Source of the DNA: Campylobacter sp. CNRCH_2014_0184h
GTDB lineage: Bacteria; Campylobacterota; Campylobacteria; Campylobacterales; Campylobacteraceae
Assembly: GCF_025772985.1 (NCBI RefSeq)
Contig: NZ_JAKMTB010000007.1
Location: 1 to 60,969, forward strand
Length of the DNA: 60,969 bases
Reading direction: 5' to 3'
Below, piece by piece: positions 51,049 through 60,869 of this stretch (within the stretch, counting starts at the first letter, position 1; every line of letters begins with the position of its first letter). A program made the translations under genes and the position numbers. Below the pieces are notes generated by a model. That model saw only the letters and a program-made list of their open reading frames with translations, was not told the origin of the DNA and did not search any database.

Positions 51049-52431
51049 ATGGTTTTTTTTGATAGTGTTTTAAAGAAAAAATGCGAATTTATCCCACATG
51101 AGACAAAAAAAGCAAACATTTATCTATGCGGGCCTACTGTATATGATGATGCACATTTAGGGCATGCAAGAAGTAGTGTATGTTTTGATTTTTTAAGAAG
51201 AGTTTTGCTAGCAAATGATTATGAAGTAGTTTTTGCTAGAAATTACACTGATATTGATGATAAAATCTTAAAAAAAATGCAAGAAAGTGGCAAAAGTTTA
51301 GAAGAAATTACAAATTTTTATATTAAAAGATATGAAGAGGATATGCAAGCACTTAATATCTTAGAACCTGATTTTAAACCAAAGGCTACAGCTTATATTG
51401 AGCAAATGATTATATATATAGAAAAACTTTTAGAATTAAACCTAGCTTATAAACTTGAAGATGGGATTTATTTTGATACTAGTAAAGATGATAAATACTT
51501 TTATATCTCTAAAAGAAATTTAGAAGATAATCAATCACGCCTAGAAGAAAGCGTGGCTAAAAAAAATGATAGCGATTTTGTTTTATGGAAATTTGATGAA
51601 AAATTTTATCCTGCAAGTTTTGGCAAAGGAAGACCAGGTTGGCACACAGAATGTGTTGTGATGATAGAGAGTATTTTTAAAGATAAACTTGACATTCATG
51701 CAGGGGGCATAGACTTACTTTTTCCTCATCATGAAAATGAAGCTTGCCAGTGTCGTTGTAAAAACAATCATGAATTAGCTAATTTTTGGCTACACAATGG
51801 CTTTGTACAAATTAATGGTGAAAAAATGAGCAAAAGCTTGGGAAATAGCTTTTTTCTAAAAGATTCTTTAAAACTTTTTAGTGGAGAAGTTTTGAGATTT
51901 TATCTTTTAAGTGTGCATTATAGAGCGCATTTTAACTATGCTTTAGAAGACTTACAAGCTGCTAAAAAAAGACTTGATAAATTTTACCGCTTAAAAAAAC
52001 GCTTAAATTTAAATGCTTTTATAGATGAAAAAACTACCATAGAAAGTGAAGTAGCTAAAAATATCTTAGAAGTTTTAAATGATGATTTAAATGCCTCTAA
52101 AGCCTTAGCTTTACTTGATGAGTTTATCAATGAAAGTAATATTTACTTAGATCAAAACCCAAAAGATAAAACTTATAAAATACAAGTAGAAAAAACCTTG
52201 AAAGAACTTGCTTTTATTTTTGGTATAGGCTTCATAGATACCATAAAATATTTTCAATTTGGCATTAGTGAAGAAAAATGTCAAGAAATAGAAGAAAAAA
52301 TTGCTCTACGCAACAAAGCAAAGCAAGAAAAAAACTATGCCTTAGCAGATCAAATTCGTGATGATTTAGCTAAGGAGAATATTCTTTTAATGGATACACC
52401 AAATGGTGTGGTATGGGAGAAAAATGGATAA
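51049..52431 (+). CDS. cysS: Cysteinyl-tRNA synthetase CysS
   Basis: This 460-residue class I synthetase has the zinc Cys27 before GPTVYDDAHLGHARS (HIGH-type), later zinc ligands in GRPGWHTECVVM and GGIDLLFPHHENE, and the KMSKSLGN loop. The frame extends one codon upstream (TTG 51046), but ATG 51049 fits the AAAGG ribosome-binding site better. It overlaps msbA by 8 nt. Confidence 0.96.
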   Translation: MVFFDSVLKKKCEFIPHETKKANIYLCGPTVYDDAHLGHARSSVCFDFLRRVLLANDYEVVFARNYTDIDDKILKKMQESGKSLEEITNFYIKRYEEDMQALNILEPDFKPKATAYIEQMIIYIEKLLELNLAYKLEDGIYFDTSKDDKYFYISKRNLEDNQSRLEESVAKKNDSDFVLWKFDEKFYPASFGKGRPGWHTECVVMIESIFKDKLDIHAGGIDLLFPHHENEACQCRCKNNHELANFWLHNGFVQINGEKMSKSLGNSFFLKDSLKLFSGEVLRFYLLSVHYRAHFNYALEDLQAAKKRLDKFYRLKKRLNLNAFIDEKTTIESEVAKNILEVLNDDLNASKALALLDEFINESNIYLDQNPKDKTYKIQVEKTLKELAFIFGIGFIDTIKYFQFGISEEKCQEIEEKIALRNKAKQEKNYALADQIRDDLAKENILLMDTPNGVVWEKNG

Positions 52432-54187
52432 AAATTACAAAGAAATGAAGCTTAAAGAGGTTTTTACTCGCTTTAAGCCTTATTATAAAGATTATTGGTT
52501 TTATTTTGTTTTAGCTATCATTGGCATGCTTTTAACTAGTGGTGGAACAGCTGCTAGCGCATACATCATAGAGCCTATTTTAAATAAAATTTTTATAGAA
52601 AAAAATGCTCAATTGCTTTATTACATGCCTTTGCTTGTTGTTTTAATTTATGCTTTAAAAAATCTTGGTGCTTATATGCAAGTTTATTATATATCTTATG
52701 TTGGGACAGATATTTTAAGAAGATTAAGAGAATTAGTTCTTGGCAATCTTTTGCGCTTAGATATGAGTTTTTTTCATAAATACAGAAGTGGCGAATTAAT
52801 CAGTCGGTGTACTTCTGATATTGGAGCTTTGCAAAATATAGTTTCTACTATCATACCTGAAATTTTAAGAGAAAGTTTAACTGCCATTGGACTTTTAAGC
52901 GTAGTGATTTATCAAAGCCCAAAACTTGCTTTTTTTGCTTTAGTTATTTTACCTTTAGCAATTTATCCTCTTGCTATTTTTGCTAAAAAAATCAAAAAAA
53001 TAGGACGCAATACCCAAGAAAAAAATTCTGATCTTACTTCAAGATTAAGTGAAATCTTTTCCAATATAGAACTTATTAAAGCTTCCAATGCAGGCAAAAA
53101 TGAAATGCAAAAATTCAGCCAAACTAATAGCGAAGTTTGTAAACTTTCCTTAAAGGGCATTAGAATCGAAGCTTTGAGTAGCCCTTTAATGGAATCTATG
53201 GGTTCAATTGGCTTTGCAATAGTAATTATAATAGGTGGTAAAGAAGTAATCGATGGAAGTTTAAGTATAGGTTCTTTTTTTAGTTTTACTACAGCTTTAT
53301 TTATGGCTTATACTCCTATTAAAAGACTTTCTTCACTTTATACAAGATTACAAAATGCAGTAGCAGCTAGCGAGAGAACTTTTTATTTAACTGATTTAGA
53401 ACCACAAATTAAAGGTGGTGAAGAAAAACTTACAGAAAATATCCAAAATATCCATTTTAAAAATGTCTCTTTAAGCTATCAAAAAGATAAAATGGTATTA
53501 AAAGATGTAAATTTTTCTTTTGATAAAGGAGAAATTCTAGCCTTAGTTGGATCAAGCGGTGGAGGAAAATCTTCTATTATTAATCTTTTAATGTATTTTT
53601 TTGAAAAAGATAGCGGTGAGATTTTAATCAATCAAAAAGACATTAGCTCTTTTGATATTATTAGTTTAAGAGAAAATATTTCTTTGGTAACTCAAAATAT
53701 TTATATATTTAATGACACCATAGCTCAAAATATTGCTTATGCTAAAGAATATAACGAAACACGCGTGATAGAAGTTTTAAAACAAGCTAATGCTTATGAT
53801 TTTGTTCAAGAACTTGGTGGTATACATACTGAATTAAAAGAACATGGAAAAAATCTCTCAGGTGGACAAAAACAACGCATTGCTATAGCAAGGGCTTTAT
53901 ATAAAAATCCTCAAATTTTAATTTTTGATGAAGCAACCTCAGCACTTGACAATGAAAGCGAAAAAGCCATAGTAAGAACTATAGAAAGCTTAAAAAAAGA
54001 TCGTTTGATACTCATCATCGCTCATAGACTTAGCACTATAGAAAATGCCGATAAAATCGCTGTACTTGATAAAGGAAAAATAGCTTCTATAGGAAATGAT
54101 GCTTATTTAATGCAACATTGTGAAATTTATCAAAAATTAAAACAAAAAGCACAAAAAACTGATAAAGTCAAAGAAAATGAAAACTAA
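52424..54187 (+). CDS. msbA: Lipid A/LOS flippase ABC transporter MsbA
   Basis: This fused permease-ATPase of about 587 residues has a six-helix ABC exporter domain (about 20-310) and a nucleotide-binding domain with Walker A GSSGGGKSS, signature [16 protein letters not shown] and Walker [13 protein letters not shown]. It flips core-lipid A in the inner membrane and may help with other lipids. ATG 52424 follows GGAG by 5 nt; the longer frame from 52403 is unlikely. Confidence 0.85.
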   Translation: MDKNYKEMKLKEVFTRFKPYYKDYWFYFVLAIIGMLLTSGGTAASAYIIEPILNKIFIEKNAQLLYYMPLLVVLIYALKNLGAYMQVYYISYVGTDILRRLRELVLGNLLRLDMSFFHKYRSGELISRCTSDIGALQNIVSTIIPEILRESLTAIGLLSVVIYQSPKLAFFALVILPLAIYPLAIFAKKIKKIGRNTQEKNSDLTSRLSEIFSNIELIKASNAGKNEMQKFSQTNSEVCKLSLKGIRIEALSSPLMESMGSIGFAIVIIIGGKEVIDGSLSIGSFFSFTTALFMAYTPIKRLSSLYTRLQNAVAASERTFYLTDLEPQIKGGEEKLTENIQNIHFKNVSLSYQKDKMVLKDVNFSFDKGEILALVGSSGGGKSSIINLLMYFFEKDSGEILINQKDISSFDIISLRENISLVTQNIYIFNDTIAQNIAYAKEYNETRVIEVLKQANAYDFVQELGGIHTELKEHGKNLSGGQKQRIAIARALYKNPQILIFDEATSALDNESEKAIVRTIESLKKDRLILIIAHRLSTIENADKIAVLDKGKIASIGNDAYLMQHCEIYQKLKQKAQKTDKVKENEN

Positions 54188-54238
54188 AAATTATCATTTT
54201 TTTAGTACAATATGCTATTTTGCAAATAAAGGAAAAAT

Positions 54239-55297
54239 ATGACTTATGAAAGCTTAAAACCTTTAATATATAAATTAGATCCAGAAAATGCTCATGCTCT
54301 GGCTGAATTTAGTATGCGGACGCTAGATTGTATATTTCCTGGAGGGCTTAGTTTTTTTGCAAAAGATTGTGTAATAAATGATGAAATTTTAAATCAAGAA
54401 ATTTTTAATTTAAATTTTTATAACCCTGTGGGTTTAGCAGGTGGTTTTGATAAAAATGCAACCATGATAAGACCGCTAAGTGCTTTAGGTTTTGGTTTTT
54501 TAGAATATGGAACTTTTACTCCAAAACCTCAAAATGGTAATGAAAAACCTAGACTTTTTAGACTTGTTGAACAAGAAAGTATTCAAAATGCTATGGGTTT
54601 TAACAATAAAGGCAAAGACGCCATTGCAAAAGAAGTAAAAAAAGTCTATCCTTTTAGCATACCTTTAGTGGCAAATATAGGCAAAAACAAAATCACCCCA
54701 AATGAAGAAGCTATTAATGATTATATTATTTTATTAAAAGAATTTAAAGATTTATGTGATTTATTTGTGATTAATATATCCTCTCCAAATACCAAAAATT
54801 TAAGAGATTTACAAAGTGAGGAATTTGTAAGTACTTTATTTAACCAAGCAAAACAAATCACAAACAAACCTGTGATTTTAAAAATTGCTCCAGATATGAA
54901 TATAGATAGCGCAATTTCACTTTGTAAAAGCGCTATTAGTGCAAAAGCTGATGGTATTATCATGGCAAATACTAGTATAGATTATTCTTTGATTGACAAT
55001 GCAAGAACTTTTGGCGGAATTAGTGGTAGATTAATCACCCAAAAAAGTGCGACATTTTTTAAAGAAGTAGCTAAAGAAATTTATCAAGATACTATTTTAA
55101 TAGCAAGTGGAGGCATAGATAGTGCTGAACTTGCTTATGAGCGCATTAAAAACGGGGCTAGTTTGGTTCAAATTTATACAGCTATGATTTTTAAAGGACC
55201 AAGTATTGTTAAAAATATCAATCAAGGTTTAATCGAGCTTTTAAAACAAGATGGTTTTAATCATATTAGTCAAGCTATAGGAGTTAATTTTAAATGA
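54239..55297 (+). CDS. pyrD: Dihydroorotate dehydrogenase, class 2, PyrD
   Basis: This 352-residue quinone-linked enzyme has an N-terminal membrane-associating helix region, NPVGLAGGFDKNA, MGFNNKG, NISSPNTKNLRDLQ (catalytic Ser region) and IASGGIDSAELA. It makes orotate for pyrimidines. AAAGGA precedes the ATG, and the stop overlaps the M16 gene (ATGA). Confidence 0.96.
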   Translation: MTYESLKPLIYKLDPENAHALAEFSMRTLDCIFPGGLSFFAKDCVINDEILNQEIFNLNFYNPVGLAGGFDKNATMIRPLSALGFGFLEYGTFTPKPQNGNEKPRLFRLVEQESIQNAMGFNNKGKDAIAKEVKKVYPFSIPLVANIGKNKITPNEEAINDYIILLKEFKDLCDLFVINISSPNTKNLRDLQSEEFVSTLFNQAKQITNKPVILKIAPDMNIDSAISLCKSAISAKADGIIMANTSIDYSLIDNARTFGGISGRLITQKSATFFKEVAKEIYQDTILIASGGIDSAELAYERIKNGASLVQIYTAMIFKGPSIVKNINQGLIELLKQDGFNHISQAIGVNFK

Positions 55298-56547
55298 TTA
55301 ATTATAAAAAAATCACCCTTGAAAATAAACTTGAAGTCTATACTTTACCTGTAAATAAAAAAAGCGGAGTTATAAGTGTAGATATTTTTTATAAAGTTGG
55401 CTCAAGAAATGAAAAAATGGGAAAAAGTGGCATAGCTCACATGCTTGAACATTTAAATTTTAAAAGTACAAAAAATTTAAAAGCAGGTGAATTTGATGAG
55501 ATAGTCAAGGGTTTTGGCGGAGTGGATAATGCAAGTACGGGCTTTGACTATACGCATTATTTTATAAAATGCTCTAGTGAAAATTTAGATAAATCTTTAT
55601 GGCTTTTTGCTGAATTAATACGTAATTTAAATTTAAAAGATGATGAGTTTCAACCTGAAAGAAATGTAGTTTTAGAAGAAAGGCGTTGGAGAACTGATAA
55701 TAATCCTTTGGGATATTTGTATTTTAGATTATACAATCATGCCTTTTTACACCATCCATATCACTGGACCCCGATAGGCTTTTTTAAAGATATACAAAAT
55801 TGGAAAATAGAAGATATACAAGATTTTCATCAAACTTTTTATCAACCTAAAAATGCTATTTTGCTTGTGAGTGGTGATATTGATGAAGATGAAGTATTTA
55901 CTTTAGCTAAAAAGCATTTTCAAGATATAAAAAATACCAAAGAAATCCCTATAGTTCATGAAAAAGAACCTGAGCAAGATGGTGCTAAACGTGTGATCTT
56001 GCATAAAGAAAGCGATACACAATTACTAGCACTTGCGTATAAAATTCCTGCATTTAATCATGAGGATATGCCAAAACTTTGTGCATTAAGCGAACTTTTG
56101 GGAAATGGAAAAAGTTCTTTAATAAGCGAAATTTTAATTGATAAATTAGAACTTATCAATGAATTTTATGCTTATGCAAGCGAAAATATAGATGAGAATT
56201 TATTTATATTTATTTGTGTTTGCAATGAAGGTATAAAAGCAGAAGATGTTGAAAAAGAGCTTTTAAAAATTCTTGAAGATGTAAAAAATGCTAAATTTGA
56301 TGATACTATCATGGAAAAAATCAAAAACACCGTAAAAAGTGATTTTATTTTTTCACTAAGCGATGCAAGTAGCGTTGCAAATATTTATGGATCTTATCTT
56401 GCTAAAGGCGATTTAAAACCTTTACTTGATTATGAAAAAAATATAGAAAATCTAAGCAAAGATGATTTAATTCATTGTGCTAGAAAATATTTCAATGAAA
56501 ACAAATCTACTACAATAATCTTAAAAAGGGGTGAAAATGGACAATAA
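55294..56547 (+). CDS. M16-family zinc metallopeptidase
   Basis: This 417-residue single-chain M16B-type peptidase has the inverted zinc motif HMLEH (49-53) and the downstream glutamate region [12 protein letters not shown]. The C-terminal half is the usual inactive repeat. Such enzymes degrade peptides; the substrate is unknown. It overlaps pyrD by 4 nt and dapA by 11 nt. Confidence 0.88.
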   Translation: MINYKKITLENKLEVYTLPVNKKSGVISVDIFYKVGSRNEKMGKSGIAHMLEHLNFKSTKNLKAGEFDEIVKGFGGVDNASTGFDYTHYFIKCSSENLDKSLWLFAELIRNLNLKDDEFQPERNVVLEERRWRTDNNPLGYLYFRLYNHAFLHHPYHWTPIGFFKDIQNWKIEDIQDFHQTFYQPKNAILLVSGDIDEDEVFTLAKKHFQDIKNTKEIPIVHEKEPEQDGAKRVILHKESDTQLLALAYKIPAFNHEDMPKLCALSELLGNGKSSLISEILIDKLELINEFYAYASENIDENLFIFICVCNEGIKAEDVEKELLKILEDVKNAKFDDTIMEKIKNTVKSDFIFSLSDASSVANIYGSYLAKGDLKPLLDYEKNIENLSKDDLIHCARKYFNENKSTTIILKRGENGQ

Positions 56548-57433
56548 AATCATCATAGGAGCAATGACAGCTTTAATAACTCCATTTAAAAATGGAAAAT
56601 TAGATGAACAAACTTACCACAAACTCATCAAAAGACAAATAGCAAATGGGATTGATGCAGTAGTGCCTGTTGGAACAACTGGAGAAAGTGCCACCTTAAC
56701 CCATGAAGAACATAGAATTTGTATAGAAATAGCATTAGATGCTTGCAAGGGAAGTTCTTGTAAGGTTTTAGCAGGAGCAGGAAGCAATGCTACCCATGAG
56801 GCTGTAAGTTTGGCTAAATTTGCACAAGAGCATGGAGCTGATGGTATTTTAAGCGTTACTCCATACTATAACAAACCCACACAAGAAGGTTTGTATTTGC
56901 ATTATAAAGAAATAGCAAAAAGCATAGATATACCTGTACTTTTATATAATGTCCCAGGAAGAACAGGTTGTGAGCTTCAAACAGAAACCATTATAAGATT
57001 GTTTAGAGATTGTGAAAATATTTATGGGGTAAAAGAAGCTAGTGGGAGCATTGACAAATGCGTTGATTTGCTAGCACATGAGCCTAGAATGATGCTTTTA
57101 AGCGGAGAAGATGCGATTAATTATCCTATACTTTCAAATGGCGGTAAAGGTGTGATTTCAGTTACTTCAAATTTACTTCCTGATATGATTTCAAAATTAA
57201 CTCATCTAGCTTTAGAAGAAAAATACATCGAAGCTAAAAAAATTAATGATGAGTTGTATAATATCAATAAAATTTTATTTTGCGAAAGCAATCCTATACC
57301 TATTAAAGCAGCAATGTATATAGCAGGTTTAACCCCTACCTTAGAATATCGTTTGCCACTTTGTAAACCTAGTGATTGCAATTTAGCAAAAATAGAAGCG
57401 ATTATGAAAAACTATAATATCAAAGGATTTTAA
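56537..57433 (+). CDS. dapA: 4-hydroxy-tetrahydrodipicolinate synthase DapA
   Basis: This 298-residue TIM-barrel lyase has [25 protein letters not shown], Tyr137 in LYNVPGRTG and the Schiff-base Lys166 in YGVKEASG. It condenses pyruvate with aspartate semialdehyde toward meso-DAP and lysine, downstream of LysC in this window. ATG 56537 follows AAAAGGGG; GTG 56531 is too close to it. Confidence 0.95.
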   Translation: MDNKIIIGAMTALITPFKNGKLDEQTYHKLIKRQIANGIDAVVPVGTTGESATLTHEEHRICIEIALDACKGSSCKVLAGAGSNATHEAVSLAKFAQEHGADGILSVTPYYNKPTQEGLYLHYKEIAKSIDIPVLLYNVPGRTGCELQTETIIRLFRDCENIYGVKEASGSIDKCVDLLAHEPRMMLLSGEDAINYPILSNGGKGVISVTSNLLPDMISKLTHLALEEKYIEAKKINDELYNINKILFCESNPIPIKAAMYIAGLTPTLEYRLPLCKPSDCNLAKIEAIMKNYNIKGF

Positions 57434-58212
57434 TGGATACTTTTTTTCAAAATAAAACTTTAGTAATTAGCGGTGGAACAAGAGGGATTGGTAAAGCTAT
57501 TGTATATGAGTTTGCAAAAGCAGGAGCCAATGTAGCTTTTACTTATAATTCTAATGCAGATTTAGCTCAAGAAATTGTAAAAGATTTAGAAAATAACTAC
57601 AAAATCAAAGCAAAGGCTTACGAGTTTAACATACTTGAACCAGAAACTTATAAAGAATTATTTGAAAAAATCGATCAAGATTTTGACAGAATAGATTTTT
57701 TCATCTCTAATGCTATTATCTCAGGTCGTGCCGTTGTAGGTGGATATACTAAATTTATGAAATTAAAACCTCGCGGAATAAATAATATTTTCACAGCAAC
57801 CGTAAATGCATTTGTAGTTGGAGCACAAGAAGCAGCAAAAAGAATGGAAAAAGTTAGTGGAGGTAGTATATTATCTATTTCTTCAACAGGAAATTTAGTA
57901 CATATTGAAAATTACGCAGGACACGGTACAGCAAAAGCAGCAGTAGAAGCTATGGCAAGATATGCTGCAACCGAACTTGGTTCTAAAAACATCCGTGTAA
58001 ATGTAGTAAGTGGCGGGCCAATTGACACTGATGCGCTTAAAGCATTTACAAATTATGAAGAAGTTAAAAATGCAACTATTAATCTTAGTCCACTAAACCG
58101 TATTGGACAGCCTCAAGATTTAGCAGGAGCATGTTTATTTTTATGTTCTGATAAAGCAAATTGGATCACAGGACACACTTTAATCGTAGATGGTGGTACC
58201 ACTTTTAAATAA
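57433..58212 (+). CDS. Enoyl-ACP reductase-like short-chain dehydrogenase (FabL type)
   Basis: This 259-residue Rossmann-fold protein has SGGTRGIG (13-20). The catalytic pair is Tyr161 and Lys168 (Tyr-x6-Lys in ENYAGHGTAK), the spacing of enoyl-ACP reductases, not the Tyr-x3-Lys of hydroxysteroid dehydrogenases. SGGPIDTDALKAF closely recalls B. subtilis FabL as I remember it. Homologues are often labelled 7-alpha-hydroxysteroid dehydrogenase, which I consider less likely. It starts on the dapA stop (1-nt overlap) and is followed by a terminator. Confidence 0.75.
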   Translation: MDTFFQNKTLVISGGTRGIGKAIVYEFAKAGANVAFTYNSNADLAQEIVKDLENNYKIKAKAYEFNILEPETYKELFEKIDQDFDRIDFFISNAIISGRAVVGGYTKFMKLKPRGINNIFTATVNAFVVGAQEAAKRMEKVSGGSILSISSTGNLVHIENYAGHGTAKAAVEAMARYAATELGSKNIRVNVVSGGPIDTDALKAFTNYEEVKNATINLSPLNRIGQPQDLAGACLFLCSDKANWITGHTLIVDGGTTFK

Positions 58213-58217
58213 TTCAT

Positions 58218-58238
58218 TACCCCATTTTGGGGTATTTT
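58218..58238 (+). terminator. Rho-independent terminator after the FabL-like gene
   Basis: TACCCC and GGGGTA form a GC-rich stem around ATTTT, followed by TTTTC, the strongest classical terminator in the window. Confidence 0.85.
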
Positions 58239-58263
58239 CTTTAAACACAAGGATTAACAAACA

Positions 58264-58794
58264 ATGAATTTACCTAATATCTTAGCATTTATAAGGATAT
58301 TATTAGCTCCACTTTTGTTTTTTTTACTTATTAATGATTTTGAAAATATTCATCCCAGTTGGGTAAATTATTTTGCTTGTGTTGTTTTTGGTATAGCTGC
58401 CTTGACTGATTTTTTTGATGGTTATATTGCAAGAACTTGGAATCAAACTACAAAACTTGGAGCTATTATAGATCCACTAGCAGATAAAATGCTTGTTTTG
58501 GCTGCTTTTTTAGGATTATTACTCACCCAAAAAGCCGATCCTTGGATGATTTATATTATTCTAGTAAGAGAATTTTTTATAACCGGTTTTAGAGTGGTTA
58601 TGGTGAGTGAAAAATTTGATGTAAGTGCTTCTTTTGCAGGAAAAATAAAAACAACCTTTCAAATGATAGCCATTATATTTTTAATCATGCAATGGCCTTT
58701 TGCCAATACATTGTTGTTTATTGCCTTAGTACTTACACTTTATTCGGCTTTTGAATACATACTAGCTTATACAAAACATTTAAAAAAGGTATAA
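58264..58794 (+). CDS. pgsA: CDP-diacylglycerol--glycerol-3-phosphate phosphatidyltransferase PgsA
   Basis: This 176-residue membrane enzyme has the complete CDP-alcohol motif D-x2-DG-x2-AR-x8-G-x3-D-x3-D (Asp49 to Asp74: DFFDGYIAR, then GAIIDPLADK). It makes phosphatidylglycerol phosphate. It is separated from the upstream gene by a terminator and followed 1 nt later by rseP. Confidence 0.92.
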   Translation: MNLPNILAFIRILLAPLLFFLLINDFENIHPSWVNYFACVVFGIAALTDFFDGYIARTWNQTTKLGAIIDPLADKMLVLAAFLGLLLTQKADPWMIYIILVREFFITGFRVVMVSEKFDVSASFAGKIKTTFQMIAIIFLIMQWPFANTLLFIALVLTLYSAFEYILAYTKHLKKV

Positions 58795-58795
58795 T

Positions 58796-59902
58796 TTGAA
58801 ATCATATTTATTTTTATTTATTATCTTAGCCATTGGCTTTAAATTTTATTCTTTTAGCTTTTTAATAACGCTTTTGGTTATATCTTTTTTAATTTTTTTT
58901 CACGAGTTAGGACATTTTCTAGCCGCAAAACATATGAGGGTTGATGTAGAGATTTTTAGCATAGGCTTTGGAAGAGCTGTTTTTAAAAAAACTTACAAAA
59001 ACACAGAATATCGCTTATCTGCTCTACCTTTTGGTGGTTATGTTAAACTCAAAGGACAAGATGATTTAAATCCTAGCGAAAAAAATTACGAACCAAATAG
59101 CTATAATACTCTAAGTCCTCTAGCTAGAATTTACATACTTTTCACAGGACCATTTTTTAATTTCTTTTTAGCATTTTTACTTTATATAGCCATAGGTTTT
59201 TTAGGAGTTCAAAAGCTTGCACCTGTTATTGGTAATATAGCACCAAGCTCAGCTGCACAAAAAGCAAATTTACAAATTGGAGATAAAGTCCTAGCTATAG
59301 ATGGAGTTAAAATTCAAAGCTTTGAAGAAATTGGCAAACTTGTACATATAAAACCAACCTTACTTAGTATAGAACGCGATGGTAAACTCATCAACATCAC
59401 CCTAACCCCGCAAATTGATCAAGGCTATAATGAGTTTTATCAAAAAGTTCAAAAACCACTAATTGGCATAGCACCTAAGGGTGAGTTTGTTACTATTTAT
59501 CATCCAGGATTTAGTAGTTTAAAATATGCTTATGAAGAAAGCATAGAGGCTTCTTTGCTCATTTTTAAAGGTCTTGCTAAAATCATCAGCGGGGAATTAG
59601 ACGCTAAGAATATGGGTGGAATCATCACTATGGTGGATATAACTTCCAAAGCAGCAAATACTAGCATAGTGGTTTTATTTTTAATCACCGCTTTAATTTC
59701 TATCAACCTTGGAGTATTAAATTTACTTCCCATTCCAGCGCTAGATGGAGGGCATATACTTTTTAACCTTTATGAGTTAGTCTTTAAAAAAGAAGTGCCA
59801 AAGGTATGTTTTGAATATCTTAGTTATTTTGGCATGGCTTTACTTTTAAGTTTAATGGTGTTTGTAACTTATAATGATATTACTCGTTTTATGAGTAATT
59901 AA
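58796..59902 (+). CDS. rseP: Site-2 protease RseP-like zinc metallopeptidase
   Basis: This 368-residue intramembrane protease has HEXXH as FFHELGHFLAAK (His36, His40), a single PDZ domain (about 120-210) and the second metal motif NLLPIPALDGGH. E. coli RseP has two PDZ domains, so this is the shorter form. The start is TTG with AAAGG 6 nt upstream. Its substrate here is unknown. The 3' end overlaps the convergent gene by 4 nt. Confidence 0.88.
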   Translation: MKSYLFLFIILAIGFKFYSFSFLITLLVISFLIFFHELGHFLAAKHMRVDVEIFSIGFGRAVFKKTYKNTEYRLSALPFGGYVKLKGQDDLNPSEKNYEPNSYNTLSPLARIYILFTGPFFNFFLAFLLYIAIGFLGVQKLAPVIGNIAPSSAAQKANLQIGDKVLAIDGVKIQSFEEIGKLVHIKPTLLSIERDGKLINITLTPQIDQGYNEFYQKVQKPLIGIAPKGEFVTIYHPGFSSLKYAYEESIEASLLIFKGLAKIISGELDAKNMGGIITMVDITSKAANTSIVVLFLITALISINLGVLNLLPIPALDGGHILFNLYELVFKKEVPKVCFEYLSYFGMALLLSLMVFVTYNDITRFMSN

Positions 59903-60729
59903 TAAGTCCTAGTAGCAAAATCATAGCGATTAAATTCACCTATATTGTTTTTACGGTAAAAACTATTATAAAATTGCTTACTTAAACTTTGCTCATAATT
60001 TAGTCTAAATCTTACCCACATTGCTGTTTGATCTTTGGCGCTGGTTTTTTCATCTTGATAATTAAGTGATAAATCTAAAATAGAAATTGGAGAATAAGTA
60101 ATGTTATATTGATTTTGTAATTCTTTTATATTAGAATTTACATTTAAAACATTCAAATAAGGCAAATCAAACATCAAACCAAGCTCTGTGCTATCTTCAC
60201 TATCATTTTCCTTTATATTATAGTGATTAGCATAAGCTTTAAAATAATGACTAAATTGAAATTCAGCACCAAAACTATTTTTTTCATAAGCTTCTTTATA
60301 CTGATCATTAAAATAATTAAAACCTAAATTAAACTCATCAAATTCATAACGATTAATAAGTCCTAAAGAATAAGCTTGTTCTAATTGTCCTATTCTTGCT
60401 TGTTTTTCTAAAAGCAAAGTAGCATTTTCATAATCTAGTAATGAATTAATATTTTTTATATTTACATTTAAAGCATCATAGTCTAAATTAGCCTCTGTTT
60501 TATCCTTAGAACTTAAATTTAAAACTTGACCTAAAGAATTACTAGCAAAAGAACTAAGATCTGTACTTTGAGCTTGGTATTCTTGTGGTTTTTGAAAAAA
60601 TACTTGCTTAGAAACAGTGTTTGACTTTTGATATTTGCTAATATTAGCCTCACCCTCACCTAAGCTTTCTTCTAAATTTAAAGCAAATGCATTTATGCAT
60701 ATACAGCTTAAAAAAATGTATTTTTTCAC
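59899..60729 (-). CDS. Secreted protein of unknown function, beta-rich C-terminal half
   Basis: This 276-residue protein has a signal peptide (about 1-16, cleavage after AFA), a Ser/Gln-rich stretch and a central helical region (about 100-140). The C-terminal half alternates hydrophobic and polar residues (GAEFQFSHYFKAYANHY; LGLMFDLPYL; WVRFRLNYEQS), as in outer-membrane strands. The start is GTG with AGAGG upstream. I do not recognise the family. It may share a transcript with the outer-membrane gene entering from the right edge. Confidence 0.72.
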   Translation of the reverse strand: MKKYIFLSCICINAFALNLEESLGEGEANISKYQKSNTVSKQVFFQKPQEYQAQSTDLSSFASNSLGQVLNLSSKDKTEANLDYDALNVNIKNINSLLDYENATLLLEKQARIGQLEQAYSLGLINRYEFDEFNLGFNYFNDQYKEAYEKNSFGAEFQFSHYFKAYANHYNIKENDSEDSTELGLMFDLPYLNVLNVNSNIKELQNQYNITYSPISILDLSLNYQDEKTSAKDQTAMWVRFRLNYEQSLSKQFYNSFYRKNNIGEFNRYDFATRTY

Positions 60730-60869
60730 TCAACCTCTAATGTATTATTTTATAAAGATACAAATTTCACATTTATCATGAAATATTGCTAACTCTATAT
60801 TTATAATAGCATTATATTTTTACAATATGACTAATTAACAATATTTTTAATAACAAAGCAATTATTTTT

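Noticed and set aside
57433-58212. 7-alpha-hydroxysteroid dehydrogenase as product name
   Set aside because: The classical SDR Tyr-x3-Lys is absent; the Tyr-x6-Lys spacing fits enoyl-ACP reductases.
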